The notes: generated by a model from the sequence alone, not told the origin. Positions 17,792 to 25,353 are shown, counted from the first letter of the stretch. The stretch is DNA of 64,000 bases from Exiguobacterium sp. TNDT2 (GCF_003331145.1 NZ_QLVE01000024.1:1-64000), one strand, 5' to 3'. Numbers and translations are program-made.

Positions 17792-18319
17792 ATGAGTAAG
17801 AAACAATCCTTATTAAGGACCGCGGCTGCCATCATCCAACAAGATGGCATTCAACAGCTATCGATGGAACGATTGGCAAAACGGGCTGGCATCACAAAAG
17901 GTGGTGTCTTGTATCATTTCGATAGCAAAAGCAATCTGCTCCAACAGATGAACAAAATGGCCATCGAAGAGTTCGAAACACGGATCAATCAACATCTGAC
18001 AGATGCGCCCTACCCGTTCACACGCGCGTATGCACTGGCAACGCTCGACTATTTAGCAGCCGAGGATGCCGACTTGATTGCCGTCTTCATCTCGTCGCAA
18101 GAAGACAAGATGAGCGGTAAACTGTGGACGGACGCCTCGCTTCGATGGGACGAACAATTTGCCGCTGACGGTTTGGACGCCGATCGTGTACTCGAGTTAC
18201 GTCTCTTGTGCGACGGATTTTGGTTCGCGATGACGTACGGCTACAGTGACTCGTTCAAAGATCGGGCCGCCCGTATCATCCGCGAGAAGTCTGATGCGTT
18301 GGCGAAAGGAACGAGTTAA
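17792..18319 (+). CDS. TetR/AcrR family transcriptional regulator
   Basis: 175 residues. N-terminal helix-turn-helix (about 8-54) contains ITKGGVLYHFDSKSNLLQ, typical of TetR proteins. The helical C-terminal domain would bind the inducer. It leads an operon with two SMR efflux subunits, so it most likely represses them and itself until a toxic cationic compound binds. ATG with GAGGAGGA 7 nt upstream. Confidence 0.88.
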   Translation: MSKKQSLLRTAAAIIQQDGIQQLSMERLAKRAGITKGGVLYHFDSKSNLLQQMNKMAIEEFETRINQHLTDAPYPFTRAYALATLDYLAAEDADLIAVFISSQEDKMSGKLWTDASLRWDEQFAADGLDADRVLELRLLCDGFWFAMTYGYSDSFKDRAARIIREKSDALAKGTS

Positions 18320-18320
18320 G

Positions 18321-18629
18321 ATGGGCTTCGTCTATTTGATAGGGGCCATCGTCTCGGAAGTGTTCGGCTCGAGTATGTTGAAACTGAACGCGACGTCGAT
18401 GAACCGATTGCCGATCCTCGGTGTCGCCCTCGGCTACGTGACGGCGTTTTATCTATTGTCGCTCGCTCTCCTGTCCATCCCGCTCAGTTTCGCCTACGCG
18501 TTTTGGAGCGGGGTCGGCACGGCCGCAACGGCGTTGATCGGTTTTCTCGTCTTCAAGGAACACGTTCGCAAACAGACCGTTATCGGCATCGGACTCGTCA
18601 TCGTCGGGCTCGTCTTGATGAAAGTATGA
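18321..18629 (+). CDS. SMR family multidrug efflux subunit
   Basis: 102 residues, four membrane helices, small multidrug resistance family. The essential membrane glutamate is present (VSEVFGSSMLKLN, Glu13). Start is ATG one base after the TetR stop, with AAAGGA inside the TetR end. With the next gene it forms a two-component SMR pair like EbrAB or YkkCD, in which two unlike subunits make the proton-coupled efflux pump. Confidence 0.88.
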   Translation: MGFVYLIGAIVSEVFGSSMLKLNATSMNRLPILGVALGYVTAFYLLSLALLSIPLSFAYAFWSGVGTAATALIGFLVFKEHVRKQTVIGIGLVIVGLVLMKV

Positions 18630-18642
18630 AGGAGGGACACGT

Positions 18643-18978
18643 GTGAAAGGTTATGTATTCTTACTGTTTTCGATCTCGTTCGAAGTGCTCGGCACGTCGA
18701 TGCTGAAGCTGTCGGACGGGTTCACAAACTTAGTGCCGAGCGTGGTTCTTTTGGTGAGTTTCGCGATCTCGTTCATACTCATGGGCTTCGTCTTGAAGAC
18801 GATCCCACTCAGCATCGCCTACAGCGTCTGGGCCGGACTCGGAACGGTCGCGACCGGACTGATCGGGGTGTTCGTGTACGGGGAAGTACTGTCGACATTG
18901 AACAGTATCGGCCTGATCGTCATCGTGCTCGGCGTCATCGTCATGAATGTCGAAAAACGAGAGGAGCGGCTGACTTGA
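18643..18978 (+). CDS. SMR family multidrug efflux subunit, partner
   Basis: 111 residues, four membrane helices, with the conserved glutamate in FEVLGTSMLKLSDGF and the SIAYSVWAGLG motif. GTG start preceded by GAAGGAGGG. It is the second half of the heterodimeric SMR pump begun at 18321 and controlled by the TetR gene upstream. Confidence 0.88.
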   Translation: MKGYVFLLFSISFEVLGTSMLKLSDGFTNLVPSVVLLVSFAISFILMGFVLKTIPLSIAYSVWAGLGTVATGLIGVFVYGEVLSTLNSIGLIVIVLGVIVMNVEKREERLT

Positions 18979-19112
18979 TCGAACAACAGGAACGGGCGTT
19001 GCTGTAACAGAGTTCCTTTTCAATCCGCAATCCTCCAATTTCCAAAATAAGGGGAATCGTAATGTTTATTGGTATACTTTTCATATTGCTGAAAAGGAGA
19101 TGAATCAATCAC

Positions 19113-19835
19113 ATGAAACGACTGACCCATATGTTCTTACTCGTCTTATCGTCTTTCTTATTGTTTGCGGCAACTGCTTCCACCGTATCCGCGGATTTAT
19201 CGAAACATGCTACGTCTTATTACCACACAAAAGCGAACGTTCCTGTCAAAGCCGGGAAACATCGCAATCACAAAACGCTCGTCACCGTCGCCAAAAACAA
19301 AACAGTAAAGCTTGTGAAACGCGAAGGATCATGGGCGAAAGTCCAATACGGAAAGACAACAGGCTACGTTCCTTTCACTACAATTAAACCCGTACCGGTC
19401 GCAAAAGGCATGACGCGACCAGCAGCGGAAAAACATTTGGCTGCATTTCTAGAAAAGAAGGATGAGGACTTCATCCTAAAATTCGACACGCGAGATGAGG
19501 AGACTCTCCTCGTAGATTTTAAAAATGCTTCGACGATCCAGTCTTATTTGTACTTGAACATGGTAGACTACACATCTATGCATTATATCGAACCTGAAGA
19601 TTTCGGACAGGAAGCATATGATCTGACGAAACAAAAATTGGCTGTCGTCAACTCGGCAATCAAACGATATGCTGAGACCCAGTTCGGGATCGGCAGTCAA
19701 GCGTCGAAACAGTTCATCGCGGAAATGAAGAAAACACCACATTACAAAAAGAGCGTCTATAAGACAATCTTGATCGGCGGTAAAGAAGTGTCGTTTGAAG
19801 GCGGCATCGGCGCGATACAAGTGTTCGTCAAATAA
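19113..19835 (+). CDS. Secreted SH3-domain protein
   Basis: 240 residues with a signal peptide (1-27, ending TVSA). A bacterial SH3 (SH3b) domain occupies about 40-92, with KTVKLVKREGSWAKVQYGKTTGYVP. The C-terminal 150 residues are a separate helical/beta domain not recognised. SH3b domains usually bind cell-wall peptides, so a wall-associated role is likely. The ribosome binding site AAAGGAG is 13 nt upstream, a little far. Confidence 0.72.
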   Translation: MKRLTHMFLLVLSSFLLFAATASTVSADLSKHATSYYHTKANVPVKAGKHRNHKTLVTVAKNKTVKLVKREGSWAKVQYGKTTGYVPFTTIKPVPVAKGMTRPAAEKHLAAFLEKKDEDFILKFDTRDEETLLVDFKNASTIQSYLYLNMVDYTSMHYIEPEDFGQEAYDLTKQKLAVVNSAIKRYAETQFGIGSQASKQFIAEMKKTPHYKKSVYKTILIGGKEVSFEGGIGAIQVFVK

Positions 19836-19839
19836 AAAC

Positions 19840-19878
19840 TAGGCAGGGAGCTAATCTAAGCTTCCTGCCTACTTTTTT
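19840..19878. terminator. Bidirectional terminator
   Basis: 12-bp stem with one mismatch (19840-19851 with 19860-19871). Plus strand is followed by TTTTTT; minus strand has a TTTTTAT tail. It serves the SH3 gene and the converging VOC pseudogene. Confidence 0.85.
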
Positions 19879-20233
19879 GCTTGAAGCAGCTCGACCCGGT
19901 TGCTAAACGGGTCACGGAACTCGAATCGGTCGAATCCGGGAATCGGAATGCCCGCCATCCGTTCAATCCCTTCTGCTTCGAGTTTCCGTCCCCACTCTGT
20001 CAAGTCTGTCACGGCATAGGCACATGCGCCTTCGTCGACAAGCGGTCAACCCCGTCCTCGGTGCCGACATGGACGCTTTGGTCGCCGACTTGAAGCCAAA
20101 ACCCTCCTCGTCCTTGAAGCGACTCCGGTTTGTCGATTTCATTCAGGCCGAGCAGGTCGCAATAAAACGCTCGGGCTCTCGCTTCTTCACCTGTTGGAAT
20201 TGTGATTTGTACGTGATGGATGCCTATGATCAT
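19869..20233 (-). pseudogene. VOC/glyoxalase-family protein, frameshifted (module copy 1)
   Basis: The first 70 codons encode a vicinal oxygen chelate domain (MIIGIHHVQITIPTGEEARA..., GFWLQVGDQSVHVG). The frame then shifts near 20030 and continues in the next frame as AYAVTDLTEWGRKLEAEGIE to the stop in the terminator. Adding one G in the GTG-CC run would restore HVAYAVTDL. It starts in a 4-nt overlap with the permease remnant. A second, more damaged copy lies at 23107. A sequencing error is possible. Confidence 0.75.
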
Positions 20234-20902
20234 GTCGTTTTCTCCTTCTCATATGTCAATCTGATGAACTGCAGTTTTTGGTTGAACAGGCGTGGATAGG
20301 CGAGATAACCGACCATGACGGCCGAAATCGTCGCCGTCGTCAAAATGAGAAACAAGATGAGGAGTTGGTACAGCATGAGCTTGAGAATGAGTCGTTCGAT
20401 TTCTTTCATCGTCCGATAGTCGAGGCTCGCCGTGATCTCATCGAGCAACAACACATCCGGCTTGTTGACGAGCGTCCAGGCAATGGCGACCCGGCTCCGT
20501 TCCCTGCCCGACAACGTCTTGATTGATTTGTCGAGTGAGAGATTTTCCAAGTTGACTTTCCCGAGCAACTCTTCCGCCTTCCCTCGGTCGAGCGCCTCCC
20601 CGAAGATCGCTTTTGGCAAATTCAAATTGTCATATACTGTCCCGTCAATCATCGGAGCGCTTTGAAACGCCATCCCAATCTGTTTCCGGAGCGCGATGAT
20701 GTCGATGTGGCGAATGTTTTCGCCTTTGAAATAAATGTCACCCGAATCCGGCGACAACAGCCCGTTAATATGTTTCAAACATGTCGTCTTCCCCGCACCG
20801 CTCGGCCCGACGAAACGTCGTAATCCGACCTTCTCGGAAATAGCCGGTGATGTTATGTAGGATGTCTTTGTGACTCACGTCTTTGAATTCGATGATATAC
20901 AT
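20230..20902 (-). pseudogene. FetA-like ATPase / FetB-like permease fusion remnant (module copy 1)
   Basis: Begins at ATG 20902 as MYIIEFKDVSHKDILHNITG, matching the intact ATPase at 24810. An extra C near 20829 shifts the frame just before the Walker A loop; the normal frame resumes as KHINGLLSPDSG. After ERLILKL the sequence jumps to the last 45 residues of the permease (MLYQLLILFLILTTATIS...). A deletion has thus removed the ATPase C-terminus with its H-loop and about 210 permease residues. The signature reads LSGRERS instead of LSGGERS, a further mutation. No functional transporter can come from this copy. Confidence 0.85.
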
Positions 20903-20932
20903 GCGCCTTCAATCCTTTCTCGATTTGTCGTA

Positions 20933-21151
20933 CTAAAAAGTAGACACTTCGTCGACCACAATGTCCCCGTTGGCATCAAGTAACGGCGTGATGCCGCCAC
21001 CTGTCCCGACCCACGTCTGGACGTAGTTCACGCCGGTCGCCGTATCGACGAGGATCGTGATTTGGCCGAGTTCCGGCAGTTGTTCCGTCAATTTGACATG
21101 GAACCGTTTCGTTCCCGCCACTTCTTCTGCTGCTTTCTTTTTGAATAACAT
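20933..21151 (-). CDS. DUF6440-type small protein (module copy 1, intact)
   Basis: 72 residues. The core VDTATGVNYVQTWVGTGGGITPLLDANG matches the small DUF6440 family, whose role is unknown. ATG with AGGAAGGTGG 8 nt upstream. First gene of the duplicated module and the only gene of copy 1 that is clearly undamaged. Confidence 0.75.
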   Translation of the reverse strand: MLFKKKAAEEVAGTKRFHVKLTEQLPELGQITILVDTATGVNYVQTWVGTGGGITPLLDANGDIVVDEVSTF

Positions 21152-21288
21152 GATATCCCACCTTCCTATCATTCTAACTGTACGCAACATGACCCTGGCT
21201 TCAATGAATGAGCGAGGTGAAATGGGAAATACGACATTTCACCTTTTTGACATGAAAGATGGAATCAACCTATTTGTTCAGCAAATCC

Positions 21289-21381
21289 GTAAACCTATTC
21301 ATTTTTGCTAAAAATGAATAGGTTTACTCGTTTATGAACTAGTTTAAATACGTTATAATTCAAATAAACCTATTCATTTTT
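21289..21381. promoter_or_regulatory. Palindrome and repeat flanking the Fic promoter
   Basis: A perfect 18-bp inverted repeat (21289-21306 with 21310-21327, 3-nt spacer) contains the unit TAAACCTATTCATTTTT. A third copy of this unit in the left-arm orientation lies at 21365-21381. Between them is a -10 TATAAT at 21354-21359 with a weak -35 TTTATG at 21331-21336, 17 nt away. Operator sites on both sides of a promoter suggest autoregulation of the Fic gene, whose product has a C-terminal winged helix. Confidence 0.65.
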
Positions 21382-21434
21382 TCGAACTATGACTACGTTT
21401 AGACTATGATGACTATGAAACGGGGTAGGCAATT

Positions 21435-22478
21435 TTGAGAAATTATGACTACACATTCTTAACGAATATGGCTCTCCCGATGGAAACCGTTCGCCTCATC
21501 GGACGGATCAATGAGTATAAAGGAAAGCAAGACCTTTACAAACAACAAGCGCCTCAAACGTTAAATACGTTGCGCGACGTGGCCGTCATTCAGTCGACGA
21601 AAGCATCGAATGCAATCGAAGGTATCTTCGTGACGGAAAGTCGACTTCATACCATTATGGCGAAGACAACGGATCCAGTCGATCGATCGGAATCCGAAAT
21701 TGCTGGATATCGCGATGTTCTGAATTTGATTCATGCATCGGCACAGGATATTCCAATCAATCCGAACATCTTACTTCAACTACACAAAGAATTGTATAAA
21801 TTCGTCCCCGTCGAAGGTGGCCGCTGGAAAAACGTCGACAATGAGATCAGCGAAACGTTTTCAGATGGGACTCGTCGTACACGTTTTATTCCAGTTCCAG
21901 CATTTGAAACGCCTGCTGCCATTCAAGAATTATGTGATAGTCTAAAAATACGACGGCAAAAAGAAGATGTCGACCCTCTTATATTGACGAGTCTCTTCAT
22001 CTTAGATTTTTTATCTATTCATCCATTTAATGACGGTAATGGTCGCATGGCACGTTTGTTAACGTTGTTAATGCTGTATCAACATGGTTTTGAAGTCGGA
22101 CGCTACATCAGTCTAGAGAAAATTGTCGAGTCTCGAAAAGAAGGCTATTACGAATCGTTGCGGCTATCCTCGATTCACTGGCATGAAAATCGACAAGATC
22201 CATTTCCGTGGGTCAATTATCTGCTTAGTGTCATCTTGTACGCATATAAAGAACTTGAAGATCGCGTTGGCCACCTTTCATCTGGGACGGAAACCAAGAC
22301 CGTCCGAATTCGACGTTTCATTGAGGGGAAAATCGGTTCTTTCACGAAAACGGATATCCGAAGCGCACACCCTGATATTAGTGAAGCGACAATCCACCGC
22401 GTGCTTCGTGAGTTACGAAATGAAGGGATGATTGTATCAACCGGTTCGGGAAGAAACGCAAAGTGGATTAAACAATGA
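21435..22478 (+). CDS. Fic-domain protein with C-terminal winged helix
   Basis: 347 residues; predicted AMP-transferase. The Fic active-site motif HPFNDGNGRMAR (196-207) is fully canonical. An N-terminal inhibitory helix motif S-x-x-x-E-G (Ser58, Glu62, Gly63) marks it as a class II Fic enzyme that restrains itself. Residues about 285-347 form a winged-helix domain (TKTDIRSAHPDISEATIHRVLRELRNEGMI). The start is TTG at 21435 with GGGGTAGG upstream; the later in-frame ATG would remove residues of the Fic fold. No separate antitoxin is encoded. It sits between the two copies of the duplicated module, on the opposite strand. Confidence 0.88.
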   Translation: MRNYDYTFLTNMALPMETVRLIGRINEYKGKQDLYKQQAPQTLNTLRDVAVIQSTKASNAIEGIFVTESRLHTIMAKTTDPVDRSESEIAGYRDVLNLIHASAQDIPINPNILLQLHKELYKFVPVEGGRWKNVDNEISETFSDGTRRTRFIPVPAFETPAAIQELCDSLKIRRQKEDVDPLILTSLFILDFLSIHPFNDGNGRMARLLTLLMLYQHGFEVGRYISLEKIVESRKEGYYESLRLSSIHWHENRQDPFPWVNYLLSVILYAYKELEDRVGHLSSGTETKTVRIRRFIEGKIGSFTKTDIRSAHPDISEATIHRVLRELRNEGMIVSTGSGRNAKWIKQ

Positions 22479-22498
22479 TGTGAGGAAATCCTCCACAC

Positions 22499-22546
22499 TA
22501 AAAGCCTTACGTCCATTCGACATTAGAATGGTTGTAAGGCTTTTTT
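22499..22546 (+). terminator. Terminator of the Fic gene
   Basis: Stem AAGCCTTAC/GTAAGGCTT with additional inner pairing and TTTTTT tail. The minus-strand toxin stub ends exactly here. Confidence 0.85.
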
Positions 22547-22637
22547 AGTTCACTGCTTTATCCACAAATATCTTTTGGCTACCATCGAGATCATCGTAGT
22601 CATCCTTTGAATATTGCGTCCACTCAAGCTGATACAA
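22545..22637 (-). pseudogene. RelE/ParE-like toxin, 30-codon stub
   Basis: Directly after the antitoxin stop, a TTG-started frame reads LYQLEWTQYSKDDYDDLDGS then QKIFVDKAVN and stops. This matches the beginning of RelE-superfamily toxins (WTxxAxxDxxxLDGSxKKxVxKAL). The normal protein would be about 85-90 residues, so the active-site part is missing and the stub cannot cleave RNA. The break coincides with the Fic terminator, so insertion of the Fic segment may have removed the remainder. Confidence 0.7.
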
Positions 22638-22640
22638 TAA

Positions 22641-22961
22641 TCATTCCCACCCATCCATTTCATCAATAGTCGATGGATGATTTACTTGTGCTCCACGAAC
22701 TTCCGAATCAGAATATGTGCGGACATTTTTATTGGATATTCGCATTTCGACTGTCAAATCATCTAATCGGCTGTACAATTCTTCAATTTCTTTATTTAGT
22801 GACTCGTATTGCTGTTGGGTAAGCATGACACCCGCAACTTTTTCACGGTTAAAGACGTATACGCCAGCTGCTTCACGATCAGCTCTTTGAAACGCTTCCA
22901 TAGGCGACCGTTTGACATCAGAAATTGAAGTGGTTGGAACATCGAGTGTTCTCATACCCAT
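22641..22961 (-). CDS. Phd/YefM-like antitoxin without intact toxin
   Basis: 106 residues from the ATG at 22961, which has GGGAGG 8 nt upstream. The N-terminal part (SISDVKRSPMEAFQRADREA, then VYVFNREKVAGVMLTQQQYESL) fits the Phd/YefM DNA-binding and dimerisation domain; the C-terminal tail would wrap the toxin. Such antitoxins repress their own operon. Its partner downstream is truncated, making it an orphan that might still neutralise related toxins. The large palindrome at 22982-23032 is the likely operator. Confidence 0.75.
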   Translation of the reverse strand: MGMRTLDVPTTSISDVKRSPMEAFQRADREAAGVYVFNREKVAGVMLTQQQYESLNKEIEELYSRLDDLTVEMRISNKNVRTYSDSEVRGAQVNHPSTIDEMDGWE

Positions 22962-22981
22962 AATCATTTCCTCCCTTTATT

Positions 22982-23032
22982 TACTCCATTGTACACTTTT
23001 TAAAAGTCTTTTAAAAAGTGTACAATGGAGTA
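22982..23032. repeat. Perfect 51-nt palindrome upstream of the antitoxin
   Basis: Arms of 25 nt (22982-23006 and 23008-23032) are exact reverse complements around one central T. The arms contain TTGTACAC/GTGTACAA. It lies 21 nt before the antitoxin start, so it is probably the antitoxin operator, but its length is unusual. Confidence 0.9.
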
Positions 23033-23106
23033 TCATGATCTGTCCTGTCATTTCCTGTGATTTCATCAAATAAAGAGAGGAGGAAAATGTAATAAAAAAT
23101 AACCAT

Positions 23107-23339
23107 TGTCAACGGGTCGCGGAACTCGAAATGATTGGATGCAGGAATTGGAATATCTTCAAGTCGTTTGATTCCTTCTGCCTCGAGTTTCTATCCCAAC
23201 TCCGTTAAATCGGTCACCGCATAGGCGACTCGGATTTGTCGATATTGCGAAGACCGAGCACGCCGCAATAAAACGCACGGGCACGGGTTTCCTCGCCTTT
23301 CGGGATCGTGATTTGCACGTTATGGATGCCTTGAATCAT
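23107..23339 (-). pseudogene. VOC/glyoxalase-family protein, degraded (module copy 2)
   Basis: Starts ATG 23339 in a 4-nt overlap with the permease stop: MIQGIHNVQITIPKGEETRA... to GLRNIDKSE. About 34 codons found in copy 1 are deleted and the frame changes. It then resumes as YAVTDLTELG, an internal TAG stop, and KLEAEGIKRLEDIPIPASNH. Deletion, frameshift and nonsense mutation together make it nonfunctional. Confidence 0.85.
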
Positions 23340-24109
23340 GTCGTTTTCCCCTTTCGATAAGTCAACCCGACGAACTGAAGTTTTTGGTTGAACAGGCGTG
23401 GATACGCGAGATAACCGACCATGACCGCCGAGATGGACGCGGTCGTCAAAATGAGAAACAAGATGAGCAACTGATACAACACTGCTTCCATCGGGTCGGC
23501 CCCGCCGATGATGAGACCGCTCATCATACCCGGTAGTTGGACGAGTCCCATCGTCTTTTGCGCCTCGACCGTCGGGATCATGCTCGTGCGGATGGCGCTC
23601 TTCAAACTGCGTTCGATCGCTGCTTTCGGTGTGCCGCCGAACGATAAAATGAGTTCAATCACTTCATCGCTCCGCTCGACCTCGTCTTTGAACTTGTTCA
23701 AGAACAGGAGCGACAATACCATACAGTTCCCGATGATCATGCCGCTAATCGGGATGACTTTCTCCGGCTCGAACGGGATAATGCCGAGCCAGAGCATGAG
23801 CCCCATCGTCAACGTCTCGACCGTGACGAGCGTGAGCAGAATCATCCATGTGATGCCTGGGATGCCGTCCCCTTTCTTGATGATGTTCTGCGTCGCCGCC
23901 CCAATCATCAACAGAATCATGAGCAGCATGAACACCGGGCTGTCGCTCTCGAAGACGAACGTCAAAATGTAGCCGATGATGAGCAACTGGATGATCGAGC
24001 GCACCGTCGCGATCAAGATGTCGCGTTCGAGCCCGAGTTTCAAGAACAGCGCTAAACCGAGCGGGATGGCGACGAAAATCAACGAGGTCATCAGTTCGAT
24101 GAACGTCAT
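23336..24109 (-). CDS. FetB-like ABC transporter permease (UPF0014)
   Basis: 257 residues with about seven membrane helices. It fits the YbbM/FetB family, which in E. coli exports iron together with FetA. Family-typical stretches include LLIIGYILTFVF, IPISGMIIGNCMV and MIPTVEAQKTMGLVQLPGMMSG. It overlaps the ATPase gene by 4 nt and the degraded VOC gene by 4 nt. This is the intact copy; copy 1 keeps only the last 45 residues. Substrate assignment (iron or another metal) rests on family resemblance. Confidence 0.85.
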   Translation of the reverse strand: MTFIELMTSLIFVAIPLGLALFLKLGLERDILIATVRSIIQLLIIGYILTFVFESDSPVFMLLMILLMIGAATQNIIKKGDGIPGITWMILLTLVTVETLTMGLMLWLGIIPFEPEKVIPISGMIIGNCMVLSLLFLNKFKDEVERSDEVIELILSFGGTPKAAIERSLKSAIRTSMIPTVEAQKTMGLVQLPGMMSGLIIGGADPMEAVLYQLLILFLILTTASISAVMVGYLAYPRLFNQKLQFVGLTYRKGKTT

Positions 24110-24810
24110 AGCTCTTCCCCCCTCACGAAACGACCGATCATCGGGTTGTCCGACTCGTCGATGAATGTCGCGTCGCCGAACTCAATCAATTCCCCGTTTC
24201 GCAAGAACCACATGTCATCACTGACACGTCGGGCCTGATCCAAGTCGTGCGTGATCCAGACGACGGTGACCCCGAAATCTTTTTGCAGTCTCACAATCAA
24301 CCGCTCAATCTCTTTCACGGTCCGATAGTCGAGGCTCGCCGTAATCTCGTCCAATAACAGCACGTCCGGCTTGTTGACGAGCGTCCGGGCGATGGCGACG
24401 CGACTGCGCTCCCCTCCTGACAACGTCTTGATCGGTTGGTTGAGCGAGATACCGCTCAAATCGACTTTCTGCAGCAGGTCCGCCGCCCGCTCGCGTTCGA
24501 GCGTCTCGCCGAAGATGGCTTTCGGCAGGTTCATGTTGTCATACACCGTGCCATCAATCATCGGCGCACTTTGGAACGCCATACCGACACGTTGGCGCAG
24601 TTCGATGACGTCAATCGAATCGATGTTCTCCCCTTTAAAATAAATTGCTCCGGCGTCCGGTGATAACAGGCCGTTGATATGTTTCAGGCACGTCGTCTTA
24701 CCAGCACCGCTCGGACCGACAAACGTCGTGATCCGTCCTTCCCGGAAATAACCCGTCACGTTATGTAAAATGTCTCCATGACTCACGTTTTTGAATTCGA
24801 TAATGTGCAT
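24106..24810 (-). CDS. FetA-like ABC transporter ATP-binding protein
   Basis: 234 residues from ATG 24810 (MHIIEFKNVS) with AGAAGGAG upstream; a longer frame to 24897 has no support. Walker A GPSGAGKT (32-39), signature LSGGERS, Walker B VLLLDEITASLD and H-loop WITHDLDQ are complete. It pairs with the permease at 23336 as an export-type ABC transporter of the FetAB (YbbLM) group. The corresponding gene of copy 1 is dead. Confidence 0.87.
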   Translation of the reverse strand: MHIIEFKNVSHGDILHNVTGYFREGRITTFVGPSGAGKTTCLKHINGLLSPDAGAIYFKGENIDSIDVIELRQRVGMAFQSAPMIDGTVYDNMNLPKAIFGETLERERAADLLQKVDLSGISLNQPIKTLSGGERSRVAIARTLVNKPDVLLLDEITASLDYRTVKEIERLIVRLQKDFGVTVVWITHDLDQARRVSDDMWFLRNGELIEFGDATFIDESDNPMIGRFVRGEEL

Positions 24811-24838
24811 GCGTCTTCTCCTTTCTTGATCTGTCGTA

Positions 24839-25072
24839 CTACCGGTCGTCGACCACGACCTCCCCGTTTGCATCGAGTAGCGGCGTGATGCCGCCACTTG
24901 TCCCGACCCACGTCTGAATGTAGTTCACGCCGGTCGCCGTGTCGATGAGGATGGTGATTTGACCGAGTTCCGGCAGTTGTTCCGTTAATTTGACGTGGAA
25001 CCGTTTCGTCTCCGCCAGTTCGTCTGTCGCTTTCTGTTTGAATAATATATGATCCCGCCTTTCCTTAGTCAC
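24839..25072 (-). CDS. DUF6440-type small protein (module copy 2), start codon doubtful
   Basis: Close paralogue of the protein at 20933, with LTEQLPELGQITILIDTATG and TSGGITPLLDANG. The codon aligned with the ATG of copy 1 is ATA (25046-25048), although the ribosome binding site (AAGGAAAGG) before it is kept. The only other start is GTG at 25072, which would place that site inside the coding region. Translation is therefore probably weak or lost. C-terminus ends VVVDDR, six residues shorter in pattern than copy 1. Confidence 0.5.
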   Translation of the reverse strand: MTKERRDHILFKQKATDELAETKRFHVKLTEQLPELGQITILIDTATGVNYIQTWVGTSGGITPLLDANGEVVVDDR

Positions 25073-25353
25073 TTCTCATCATAATCTTTAGACTCAAAAT
25101 CATAAAACAAATACCTTCTCAGAGATGTACCGCGAAAATATAGGACAACATGCTCGTCGCCATGCATGAACTGATTGAAATTGCCATACCGATCAAGGTG
25201 CTTGGCTCTAAATCGTGCAACTCGAACATACCCCAATGGCCGTCATGTGGTTCGAAGATAAATGAAAAACGAGTGGACGTTCATAAGAAGTTCTTCAGCG
25301 GTCTCACAAAAGAGGAAAAAGCTGACCGTATCACGTTAGACGGAGCGAATGCA
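25073..25353. other. Intergenic, possible remnant reading frame
   Basis: A plus-strand frame at 25150-25392 (80 codons, ending ...DRITLDGANALRISVHLRETGF) has no ribosome binding site and overlaps the convergent gene at 25354. Its second half has protein-like composition, so it could be a gene remnant. Nothing else was recognised here. Confidence 0.25.

Larger units (their letters stand above)
19869..21151 (-). repeat. Duplicated four-gene module, copy 1 (decayed)
   Basis: Gene order DUF6440, FetA-like ATPase, FetB-like permease, VOC protein matches copy 2 at 23107-25072 in order and orientation. The encoded proteins remain closely similar by eye. Copy 1 is shortened by the ATPase-permease deletion. 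Confidence 0.85.
23107..25072 (-). repeat. Duplicated four-gene module, copy 2 (transporter intact)
   Basis: Same order and orientation as copy 1 at 19869-21151: DUF6440, ATPase, permease, VOC. Here the ATPase and permease are intact, while the VOC gene is destroyed and the DUF6440 start codon is altered. Confidence 0.85.

Noticed and set aside
17700-17792. Guanidine-I (ykkC) riboswitch before the SMR operon
   Set aside because: Only about 90 bases are available and no ykkC motif is present; a TetR gene and palindrome explain regulation.
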